This document shows, piece after piece, positions 10,081 to 20,673 of a stretch of 64,000 nucleotides of DNA. Each line of letters begins with the position of its first letter. Position 1 is the stretch's first letter. Position numbers and translations under genes: made by a program. The stretch is from Turnera subulata (lineage: Eukaryota > Streptophyta > Magnoliopsida > Malpighiales > Passifloraceae): positions 139,471-203,470 of the forward strand of contig JAKUCV010001470.1 in the NCBI GenBank assembly GCA_028386065.3. The letters run 5' to 3'. The notes beneath the pieces are model-generated. The model was not told the DNA's origin. It made no database searches and saw only the letters and a program-made list of their open reading frames with translations.

Positions 10081-12538
10081 GGCCGTTTGGTTCGTGGGAT
10101 TACCTGGGATGGGATTGAGCCTGGGATGAATCCCAGGGTGGGATGAGATTGAGTCTGGGATCAATCCCAGAGCATCTTGTTTGGTTGTTGGGATTGGGTT
10201 TGGGCCTGAGATGGGATTACAATATAAAATTGTGTTTGATTTGTGGGTTTGAGATTAGATTTGATGACAATATGACCAATTTGTCCCTGAGTTTGAACTT
10301 GGTGTTTGGTGGTTAGTTTTGAGTTTGGGTGAGTTTAGGATGAATTTAGGATTATAATTTGACTTTTCCATTTAATTTTTTTTATACAATTAAAATTTTT
10401 CACATATATTATTATTTGAAACCAAAACCCATTAAATTGTTATTGAATATGTAATTTTTTCTCAGGTGATATTTTCTAGAACCAAGACCTTAATTCATAA
10501 AAAAATTTTACTCTTTCCCCATTTATTATTTTTACAAAATAAAACATAATTTGATGGAAATGAGTGTGAAAAAAAATTGCATTAATTTAGATGGGGTACA
10601 TAATTTTTTTTACATGTATTATGTTATGAAACACAATCCAAATTGCATAAAAATAAGCATCCATTACACATTAAAAATAAAACCACAATGTCATCAACCA
10701 AGCATCCATTACCTATTGTTTTCATAACATCCAAACCTATAATTCTTTTCATTTCGCCATGAAAATAAACAGTGTCATGGCAAACATGCCAATAACCACA
10801 CCAATTAGAAGCATGTTTATGTCCCAGAGTCGTGAACCCCTGCTTGGCATGTGATGTGTCCTTCATTGCGACGGCGGCACCCATTTGGTATGTGCCACGA
10901 TTACTTGACTCGGCAACATCGTCCATGATTGCATCTTGAAAGTTCTCGCGAACCCATCGGGGAAGCTAATCAAACCAAAAACTGATGCGGACTGGGGAAG
11001 CTAATCTGACAGCAACCATGCAAAAAAAAAAAAGAAAAGAAAAAGGGCTGAAAGAAATCTGGAGAAACAAATCTAATTTTGAAGGAAAGGGGAAAATGTC
11101 ACATTGTTCACAAGCTGGCATTAATGGAGGAAGCTAATCTGATTTAGAAACTCAGTCCATAAATATGACAAAACAGAACATCAATCACCAAGTCTAATAG
11201 GATCTGAAACCAATGTTTTCACCAAATTGTACCAACTTTACAAAAGATGAGCAATAATTCAAGCATCCATACAGAGCTCTCATATATTGAGCTTCCTCAC
11301 TCATCTCATCAAAGACATGATTTGCACTGTAGAATAATAGTCCGTAATTTTGAATTCAAGTGCTATACATGAGCTAGAAGATTTCAATTCCTTTTGGTTT
11401 CACACGCATGAAAGTAACATTCCAATCTTAATCTTCAAACAAAAAAAGAATTAAAAACTTGGCTGATTGATTAGTTATGAAAACTCAGGAATGCATGAAT
11501 TCAATATCATCCAGCCAAGACACCCGAAACAGAAACATAAAAATTGGTAACTTCTTCTAAAATATCACTACAGCACCCAAGCTCTCATTTCCAATTCAGG
11601 CATACAAACGTTCATTACAACACAAACACAAAAAACATACTCATTCACACCAGCAACAAGCAAACAACAACCCAAATGCCCCAGAAACAATAACTCCAAC
11701 AACAAAAGAAGAAAAGCAGAAAATGAAAAATAAAGGTAACTACTCGCAACAGAAAAGCAGTATATGAAGAAAAAAGAAACAAAGCTAACAAGCAACAACA
11801 CAGATTTCTCCATCTAGAATAAACCCAGAAACACACAAAAAGTTACTTACCGTTGTGTGAGTAAGCTCTCTTCCCGTCGAACTCAACTAGAATGCACCTA
11901 CAAGCACCAAACCAAAGTTTAATTAGGGTATACTCAAAGAAAAAGAAAAAAGAAGGGATAATACGATTGCAACGTGTATTAAAACCGAATTGAAATTTTA
12001 ATTTCAAAAATTTGGAACTAGGGTTTATGGGTTCATAATTGGGGAGTTTTGATTTTGTGCCAAAAAGATGACGGTTGCTTCCCTCAAACCCAGAGAGGAA
12101 GAGGAAGAAGAAGAAGAAGAAAGAACTAAGTTTTATGGGTTTACTACATCACTGGGTGGATTCGGTCGATTGAACAGAGAGGAAGAGGAAGAAGGAGGAG
12201 AGGGGAGAGAGCGAAAACGAACCTGGATGAGAGGAGAGAGAAGATTGGAGCTCCACTGATTCAACGAAAAAGAGGTACTTATATGGGCGGGGGTATTTTG
12301 GTATTACTGGAAATTGAGCAGGGACACGCCCGTCCGAGAAATTCAATCCCTATCCCGGACTTTCTATCCAGGGCCTGGAGGATGAGATTGAAAAGCGGGA
12401 TTGAAGCCTTCTATCCCGGGTTCGTGGGATTCAATCCCGCCCCAATCCCGATCCCGTCCTATTTTTTTCTCCTACCAAACGGTGAGATCGGGTTCAATCC
12501 CTATCCCGCGCTCCCAAACCCAGAAACCAAACGGGCAC
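10081..12538. mobile_element. Class II-like element with degenerate inverted ends
   Basis: The left end GGCCGTTTGGTTCGTGGGAT is mirrored by the right end CCAAACGGGCA (12528-12538). Both subterminal regions are filled with GGGATTGA / AATCCC motifs in both orientations (10100-10260 and 12340-12510). The GTTTGGTT end type is common to several plant DNA-transposon families (PIF/Harbinger and hAT relatives). No clear target duplication is seen, so the family is left open. No transposase is recognised. The interior holds a leader-like CT-rich region and a short exon-like frame on the minus strand, plus the frame listed next. Confidence 0.55.
10624..10975 (-). pseudogene. Unidentified coding-like fragment inside the element
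   Basis: The minus strand reads LPRWVRENFQDAIMDD, AESSNRGTYQMGAAVAMKD and GHKHASNWCGYWHVCHDTV, ending in a stop at 10624. Composition and lack of low complexity suggest true coding ancestry, but I do not recognise the family. An exon-like stretch at about 11850-11898 (ILVEFDGKRAYSHN, donor GTAAG) may belong to the same unit. It could be a captured host fragment or part of the element's own accessory gene. Confidence 0.3.
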
Positions 12539-13733
12539 TAAATGTTGTTGAATCCCATCGGTGGCTTCCTGTTGTTTTTTGAATGGAAAACCCATCAATG
12601 GCCCAAATTAAGGCCACTTGGCACGGCCAAATCGGTGAGGATTTTTAGATTTCTGAATTAATAATCCGAGAAATGTTGTCAAAAAATGCAGCTACTTAAT
12701 TAGTAATTTAGTATTAGGATGTGGATGGATTTCTTTGTACACTGAACGAGTAAGAGGCTTGGAATGCAAAGTTCATGTGAACCAAACATGTCATCCAACT
12801 GCCAGGACAAAATGTACAGAAAACCTTATATTACAAATATTGTAAAAATAAAATTATATTACATATGGTAATGGGGATAATTTCTTTTTGTGGTTATGAT
12901 AAACTTGTAGCACTTATAGCAAGAAGTTGTTTCGTGTAATTTGACACGTGCCATCTCAAATTTGCATGCAGGAGTTTTAGATATTATAAATCATCAACTT
13001 GGAGTGTTTGATAATAAGAGATTTGATTTCGACAAAAAAAAAAAAGATAATAAGAGATTTGATATTGTATTTATACTTCACACAAAAGTAGAAAGAAGAG
13101 TTTTAAGTAACTACAAATTAAAGATAACTCATTTGATTGTACGAAATCGAATCATGCATAACATTAGCATTAGCATCCTGTTGTATAAAAGTTAGACCTA
13201 TAGGTGCAAGGGAGCTTTATTTAACAACATTAATCACCCTACTGACCAAATCTACAAAATCAGTGTTTCGTGAAACATTCTCTGAAAGCCATTCTAGCTA
13301 GGACTGCTTGAGCATGTGTTTCAACTGTTAGTAGGTTGAAATCCCAAATTCCTAGCAAATATCGAATCCTGCAAAACTAAAACTGCCTCCATATTTTGAT
13401 ACAATTGCTTTCATCAGCCAGCAAAACAAAACCTGCTATCCAATCCAAGACCCATTTGCATCTCTACATACTCCCCCTATATACATAAGCACTGGACACA
13501 GATGCCATTGCCACATTTACTTTCCTCATACAACAACCCATTCTTGGCCTCTGCCAATGAATTGGAGATAGGATTGGCGTGCGACTACTTAATTAGTAAC
13601 ACGTATGCACAGGAAAAGCCTCCTTGAACGTATCCATTGTAAACAAAATATATTGTCCGAACAGTACTGTCTGCCATACTTTCTTCTTCACCATCGAATA
13701 CTAAAGAATTCCGCCAACCCCATAAGAAATATG

Positions 13734-13959
13734 GTGGTTGACCAATGACAACTGATAAGGCTTTATGCACTAGAAATTGCTTCCCAAAAAATAAAATTGT
13801 TTCACAGTCTAATTAATGAAGGTACTAATTAATGAGCTAGTGATTGAAAGGATATTGATTTGACTCATCAGTTGAACCACGTTGCACCTTAAATGCCCTC
13901 ATTAACATCCAAATGAACTAAATTATAATCAATAAAAACTCTTTCCATGAAATCATGGC
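13734..13959 (+). repeat. Dispersed repeat of about 220 bp, copy 1
   Basis: Begins GTGGTTGACCAATGACAACT and runs colinear with 30293-30510 with small indels (shared CATTAACATCCAAATGAAC). Copy 2 lies in an intron of the PEC-like gene, so the repeat is mobile in origin. Family unknown. Confidence 0.8.
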
Positions 13960-14495
13960 TCACTAACACCCGTGGCATTCATATAAAAAAGAAAAAACAC
14001 ATGTGGCAATCATGCCTGCCTCGGATACACAATTAGTAGTACACTTTTTAACACTAGGGGTTAAACGATTAATACAAAAAGAAACTTCCAGGTACGCAAG
14101 TATTAGTACAAAGTAAATACTTGGGAACTAAAAACCTTCAAACACCATTGTATTTCATGATTGTCTTGTCTTTGTCTTGACATCTTTTAAGTATATTACA
14201 TGCCGATTTTGATCATTGATTTTTCTTTGCATCGACAAAACAACTTATATACTGATATCCCTCTTGTCTAGGCCTAGATAGTCAGGAAACAAGCTAATTT
14301 TTTGGCACTTGTTACCATGTAATTCTAGTCCTCCTTGCGGAACAAGAACTAGTTCTATCTTCTCACAACTTTTTTAATGAAGAACGATTTTGGTAGTAGC
14401 TACAAGCTAGGGCTTTAACAATCAACATAATTGGGGCAACTGTACCACAAACCCGTAAGTTATTGGGGCAAGAACCCAAACGATCGGCTCAAATA

Positions 14496-14604
14496 CATAT
14501 TATAAGTACAAACCACCCAAGTGTTTCATCGTTTCCTAACATAATTATGCCCTTAATTTTTCTTTTATATGGCCTTCAGAGGATGAGAAATTTGAACACC
14601 AGGA
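14496..14604 (+). repeat. Direct repeat of about 108 bp, copy 1
   Basis: Colinear with 15710-15816 (CATATTATAAGT ... GAGGATGAGAAATTTGAACA) with scattered differences, 1.1 kb apart in the same direction. Confidence 0.8.
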
Positions 14605-15709
14605 ATCAATTTGCTAGCGGTGGGTGGATGTTAAACCTTCAGATATGCATGTTGTATTCTCTTGTGTGCAGGTATGTGAAGGTCAATATGGATTCAGGTG
14701 CTATTGTCTGGCCATTAGTTAACGGTTTGCCAAGCCTTTTAACCACAATAAGAAAAAACTCTTTTGATGTTGTAAGATTAATTTCTCTCTAACTGTTACC
14801 TACATTATAAAAATGAGTTAAGAAAAATTGAATTTCTGAAGGAAAACATATATTTTCTGAATAAAGTAAATTAGGACACCTACTTGATGTCCTAGCAGCG
14901 GAAGTAGAAAATCTTGGAGTCCAGGTCTTGATTTACCGGTCGTGTAGGGTTGTCACAGTGTGTCAGATCAACCCCATAGTTTCCACGGCCTAAACCTCTC
15001 TTCTAAAGCTGTATGTTAGGTGTGTGTGGGTGTAACCTAGCCACCCTTGTATATGCTATTCTTAGCACTTATGCCAAAAAATAATACGAATATATAGGAG
15101 GTATATTAGGATTATATATGAGCACCCAACTTATGGGTGGACCCAGTAGGCCTCACCACCTCTAGTGGGCCCCACAACCTATATAACCCAACAATTTCTA
15201 TAGGCTCAAACTCAACTAGTCTATGTTGACTTTAGCAATTGCCTATTTAGAAAAATTTGAAACGAAAATTTTATACACAAGCAGAACTTCTCTTCATAAT
15301 GGTGGCCAATGTTCTGTCGATGATGGCTAAAGAGTGCAAGATGACGTGGTAAGCTAAAAGGTTACAATATCAGAGGGTTGCAGAACCAGAGGTTCTCATG
15401 TGCATTTTGAATGACTTTTGTTCAGCTTCGGGGCAGCTCTTCAACTTGGAAAAAATCCTCTGTTACTTCTGGTCGTAATGAGCCAATTAGTGAAAGGGGG
15501 AACAGGGAGAGGCAGCTAGTAAACCTCCGGAGGGTCTTGTTTGATGATAAGATACACCAAACTGACAAATCAATCCCTTAAAAAAGAGATTGCTCTCCCA
15601 ACACACCGAAACCCAACGGCACTAACTATCCAAACATAAAGCCTTCCTTGAAACATTACAAACAAAAGCATAACACCAAACATAAATTCCAAATCAGTCT
15701 CGCCCCTGT

Positions 15710-15816
15710 CATATTATAAGTGCATACCACCGAAGTGTTTCATCGTTCACTAACATAATTATGCCCTTAATTTGCTTTTATGTGGCCTTCAGAGGATGAG
15801 AAATTTGAACACCAGA
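15710..15816 (+). repeat. Direct repeat of about 108 bp, copy 2
   Basis: Partner of 14496-14604. The DNA between the pair is not recognisably an element. Confidence 0.8.
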
Positions 15817-16602
15817 ATCTTGTGTATCACACAGCGGGCAAGTTGTGCCTGCGAAAATCAAATGAATAATAAATAACATCAAGTCAGATGTTTGCAATTG
15901 TTAATTACTTGAGGACAATCAAATACATGCAAATATGTTGATTAATTTATATACAAAAAAAGTCTAACCATTCACGTATATTCAAAACAAAATGTTCAGT
16001 ACTGAAAGCCCAACAGTTCATAATTAATAACTAAACAAGTAATTTGGTCCAACACTTTCCTCTCTTCAATCTTCATCAAAACTAATTACCTTTTAACCCA
16101 GATCCTAGAAGAAAAAACAGAACTTGAAATATAGGCATTGCAAGGGTTTATGTATTTATATATCAACATGTATATTATTTTTCGACAAAAACATATATAT
16201 ATATATATATATGTTATTATTCATAATGTAGTATAATTAATGCGCATCACTAATTTTCAGCTTCCGGCCAAAAAGAAAAAGAATCACTAACTTTCAGGAA
16301 AAGAAACTATTCAAAATTTATTATTAATTGTTGAGACACAAGGATTCAGCTACGAAACCATGTACAACTTGTAAGAAGACAAAAGGTTAACTTAACATTA
16401 CCAGATTCATGGTCTTCCAACTTTTAGCAATCCACGGTCTCGGTCTCATGATTTGGAGCTTCATCTCCTTGTTGGGAAGCATAAAAGTGGACATGATGCC
16501 ACTTATCAGATTCTGGATCAAGACTATTTTCCATGATATTGTTACCTTTTACATCCATGTCCTCCACGTCCTCCACTATTATGAAATTACACCCCTAAAA
16601 TT

Positions 16603-18396
16603 TTTAAATAATGGGTTTTTGGGTTTTTTGGGCCCCTATGTTTAGCGGTTTTGCCAATTTGGTACCCCGATATTTTTTTGGTCGGGTAGGTACCCTGAGA
16701 TTGCATGGGCAGGCCAAATGTAGACCCCTAGTCAGGCACTTGCTGACGTGGAGGCTGCCCGGATTTTTTGTGCATGTTACTGTAGCAAAACGACGTCGTT
16801 TTAAGTGAGAAAACGTCACCGTTTCATGCCACGTCGGATACAGGTGGTTTAGTGGGACCCACTTAGCTTAATCCCCAAATTCTGCCCAAGCCGAACCGGA
16901 ACCGCCCACCCGGATGACTCAAAACCCAAATATAATTTATTATTTTTAATTATAACAAATGATTCATAAAACATAATGTATTATTTTATATTTAACAAAA
17001 AAAATCACAATATTTTTTTTATATATGTAGTGATACACAAAAAAAGGAAAGAAAAAAGAAAAAGAAAAAAAAGAGAGGAAAATGAAAAACTCCCAAATTG
17101 TTCATCTTCAACCCTTTGCTGCACCTGTGTCGACCCACGGTGGCGGAATGGTGGCAGCTGCGGCGGCGGCGTAAGGCGTGGGAAGAAGGCATCCTGGGCG
17201 GCACTGCAGGTCGCGGCTGCAACGACGAGGTGAACGGTTGCAAATTGAATTGATGTCGTCGCATCCGGTGGTGGCTTCATCGTGCGGTGGTTCGTCATCC
17301 AGCCGCGGCACCGGTGCGGGCAAGGAGGGGAACTCGTGATGGTGATGGCATGGTGACGCCTCCCCCAATCGATCCCACAGTTTCGTTAACGGTGATTATC
17401 CTCCACCGCATCCACCGCGGAGGTGGCTCTTGAAGGCTACAGTCGGTGACTCATGAACGAGTCATCGAACTCAGTCTCTCGGTGGCAACGACCCATCAGC
17501 CCACGGCCGGATTCAAGGTGGGGACGGCATGGGCTTGGCGGCGGTGGTCTACTCTAGGAGGCGAGATGGACGGGGCGGCGGCTCCTTTTTTCTTTTTTGT
17601 TTAGATTTGTTGCAGTTAATAAGGATGGTGGATTGGAATTGAAGGTGGATGATGATTTTTGTTTGGTGATGGAGTCGAGCTTAAACGGTCGGCGGCGTGC
17701 AAGGAGGAAGGCGGCGGTGTTGTTGATTTCGCCATTACTTGGTCGCCGTTGATGGTGGTGCTTGGCCCGCTGTGAAGAGGTAGAGGAAGATAGGCACGAC
17801 GTCGTTTATTGTTTTTGGGTGATGGTGCAAGGTAGTAGCTGATTTCAAAAAAACATTGTGTGTATTTTTCGTTTTTAAATAGTATTAGAATTAATTTGTA
17901 ACATAAAATTAAATTTAAGTGACATTCGTATGGCATCATTATGATATTGTTTTTTTTTAAATTTTTTTAAATTTAATTCTACCAAAATGAGTTAAGAATA
18001 AATATTGATTTATTATTATTATTACTATTATAATTTTATTAAGAAATTGTATATATTTTTTAAAAATTTAAACTGGTTGCGGTTGGATTTTGGGTCGGTT
18101 GGGTGAAGAACCCGGGTTGGCAGCATCCGGAGCCCACAAAGACACATGGATCTGATGTGTCCACCCAAGCCTCTAAACGACGTCGTTTTGGCACGAGACA
18201 ACGTCGTTTTGGAGCACCTCCCAGACCTCAAATTTGGGCAGCCCTCCACGTCAGCAGGTACCTGACCAGGGGTCTACGTTTGGCATGCCCATGCAATCTC
18301 GGGGTACCTGTCCGGCCAAAAAAAATGTCGGGGTATCAAATTGGCCAAACCACTATACATAGGGGGCCCAAAAAACCCAAAAACCCTTTAAATAAT
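16603..18396. mobile_element. Mutator-like element (TIR-MULE), non-autonomous, 10-bp target duplication
   Basis: The element is 16613-18386 (1774 bp), flanked by TTTAAATAAT at 16603-16612 and 18387-18396. The ends are long inverted repeats (about 180 bp) starting GGGTTTTTGGGTTTTTTGGG, with a 16-bp palindrome AAAACGACGTCGTTTT at 16787-16802 matched near 18176-18190. The 9-10-bp duplication and long TIRs are the Mutator hallmark. Copy A of the host gene has the unoccupied site near 190-205. The interior (about 17100-17560) is markedly GC-rich between AT-rich shoulders and encodes no transposase. Gene capture (Pack-MULE) is possible but unproven. Confidence 0.9.
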
Positions 18397-18917
18397 CATT
18401 AATTACATACATTCAGAAGAAATAATGAAAGACTGAAAATGCAAGAGAAAGAAAGAAAAGAAAAAGGACTTCCTAGCAAACTTTCTTCCTGGTTGTGGTG
18501 AGCAATAGTAAAATCAGCAGTATGATGGTAATTCAAAGGGATGTGGGCCATACTTAGAGGAGAATGCATTATTATCCGTCTCAATAATATCAGACTTTCA
18601 ACAGTATAAATGGACACAAATCCTCTCGCTGGAGGCGAGGTTCTAGGGGTTTAGCCCTGTTCTGTGTCATGAGAGTCTTGACACGCTGATGGCCATGTCT
18701 TGTCATTTCATTACCTGTTTCTTCTTTGTTGTAGCCTTGAGCATTCACTATCCTTTTGCCATCCTTTATACCTTACCCAACCCTTTTAGTCAATCTTCAT
18801 GTCAATTTCCCTGCATTCCTCTTTCCCATTAAAACACCCGTAATAATTCACCTTAAACACCCGTACCTACAACCCATCTACTAAATTCACTCCCTGTTTC
18901 TTTAACCAATCATCTTA

Positions 18918-20511
18918 ATGGCAACAAAGAATAATGACAACTGCATGGTGGGCCAAAACAAGGAGGGTAGGCTGAAACTTAAACGCAATTCCAGTGTTGG
19001 CAAGCAAATTAGTGATGTCACCTTGGTGGGCAGACTGGTATCAGATAAGCCAATTATTCCTTTTGTCTTCAAAGCTATCATTGACAAAGCATGGCATACC
19101 AGGTATCCCTTTGAAATTACTGAGGTTAAGCTTTTCATTTATTTGTTTTCCTTTGAGCATGAGGAGGATAAGTTGAGTGTTTTGAGAAATGCTCCATGGA
19201 CTATCAACGACAGCCACCTAATTCTCAAGGAATGGCAGCCAAATGTAGCATTAGAGAACCTAGATTTCAGCAAGGTCCAATTTATGGGTTACTGTTCATG
19301 GTTTGATCCCGGATGAGATGGGTGAGGAGAATTGTGCTTCTATTGCATCGATGGTGGGGGAGCTTGTCCGAGCTGACTTCACAGCTCCTAATGGCGTCCA
19401 CTATAGCAGCTATATGTGGTTGGAGATGACTGTACTGGTAGATGAACCTTTGGTCCCAGGTTTTCTCAATGAACGTGAAGATGGAGAAGAAGTATGGGTC
19501 CAATTCAAGTATGACAAGCTCCCTGACATCTGTTATAGGTGTGGAAGAATGGGTCATATACAGAAGGCATGCAGTCACCCTGCATCAAAGTACTCGGTTA
19601 AGTATCTCATGGCTATGAGGGCTATGAAGGCCGAACACTGGGTACGCCGGGGAGTTGCCAAAGCGGGTGACGCTGGGAAGGCGATGAAGAGTCTGAAAAG
19701 AGGTACTGACCAGCAAGATGAGGGGGAGCCTTCGGCCAAGGTAGCGCGTGTGGCTAAGGCGTGTGGAGGTAAGTGTGATGAGCTAATTAATGCGGCAGAG
19801 TACCTGGAGAGAGAGTCTGTAGCTAGTGGCCAACGGTTGGCTGCTTTATTGTTGGTTGGGGGTTTGGAGGAGTCAAAGGTGCAGGTTGTCTGTGATAGTT
19901 TGGGTATAGGCGTGCCTGATGTGAACAAAGTGCTCAGACAGGAATTGCTTCATTTGAGTAAGTTGTCTGATGGGAAGTTGGTAGGTGCTGATTCGGAGGT
20001 ACTGAAGCCTTCAAAGCCTGCAAAGATCAAGGTGGTCCACCAGCTGGCAGAACAACAAACCTCGGAGATTGCGCAACATTTATCCGGTATGTTAGTCTCT
20101 GGCTTGGTGCCCTCTGTTCAAAAAAGGAAGATAAGTATTCTTGCTGGCCCAACTCCTACTAAGAAAACTAAAACCACTTCGGCCCAAGTAGGGAAGCCCA
20201 TCCTAAACTTCTCTAATACACTTAACCCACCAAAAGGAGCGCCCAAACCTAAAACAAGCCAAGTAACCCAACCATCTGACCTTTTTACACCATCCATTAT
20301 TGACCAACCATTCATATTGGGTACAGGCCATTCCTCTCCTAGCCTAAGAAGGAGACAAAGCCTGAAAAAGCTAGCCCAAAATACCCACAACTCACACAAC
20401 TCACCAACAACACATCCTCCTGTCAACCCACTCATGACAGCTGAAAACCTCAATTGTTCAAAGCTTTCTACTCTGTCTTTCTCCACAGATAACCCTTTTC
20501 TTTCCCAATAA
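18918..20511 (+). pseudogene. LINE ORF1: DUF4283 and zinc-knuckle RNA-binding protein
   Basis: From ATG 18918 the first frame carries DUF4283 (LVSDKPIIPFVFKAIID, then LRNAPWTINDSHLILKEWQP). A one-step frameshift near 19310 moves into the frame ending at 20511, which has the zf-CCHC_4 knuckle CYRCGRMGHIQKAC (19531-19572) and a basic, Pro/Ser/Thr-rich tail. ORF1 proteins of plant L1 elements bind the element RNA. The frameshift makes it defective. Confidence 0.9.
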
Positions 20512-20673
20512 GACCTCTCTGCTTGTCTTGAAGGCTGAAACCCATTTGGGGACTTATCTCATACCCATAGTAATGAGATCGGAGAGAAGGTTGAGAAGTG
20601 TTATTCATAAGAGAATAATGTTAATGTGTCGGAGGTGTCACTTGTTCAATTGGAAAATTCAACGACGATCGCC

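Larger units (their letters stand above)
12541..16408. other. Non-coding, repeat-rich stretch
   Basis: No exon or RNA gene can be supported here. It contains a dispersed repeat (13734-13959, related to 30293-30510), a direct repeat pair (14496-14604 and 15710-15816), and a (TA)n microsatellite near 16194-16212. The rest is AT-rich with no recognised content. Confidence 0.6.

Noticed and set aside
12068..12259. Open frame rich in Glu/Arg
   Set aside because: It is a GA-rich simple-sequence stretch inside a mobile element; the composition explains the frame.
17005..17368. Several overlapping minus-strand frames around 17.0-17.4 kb
   Set aside because: All lie in the GC-rich MULE interior, overlap each other in different frames, and show no recognisable domain.
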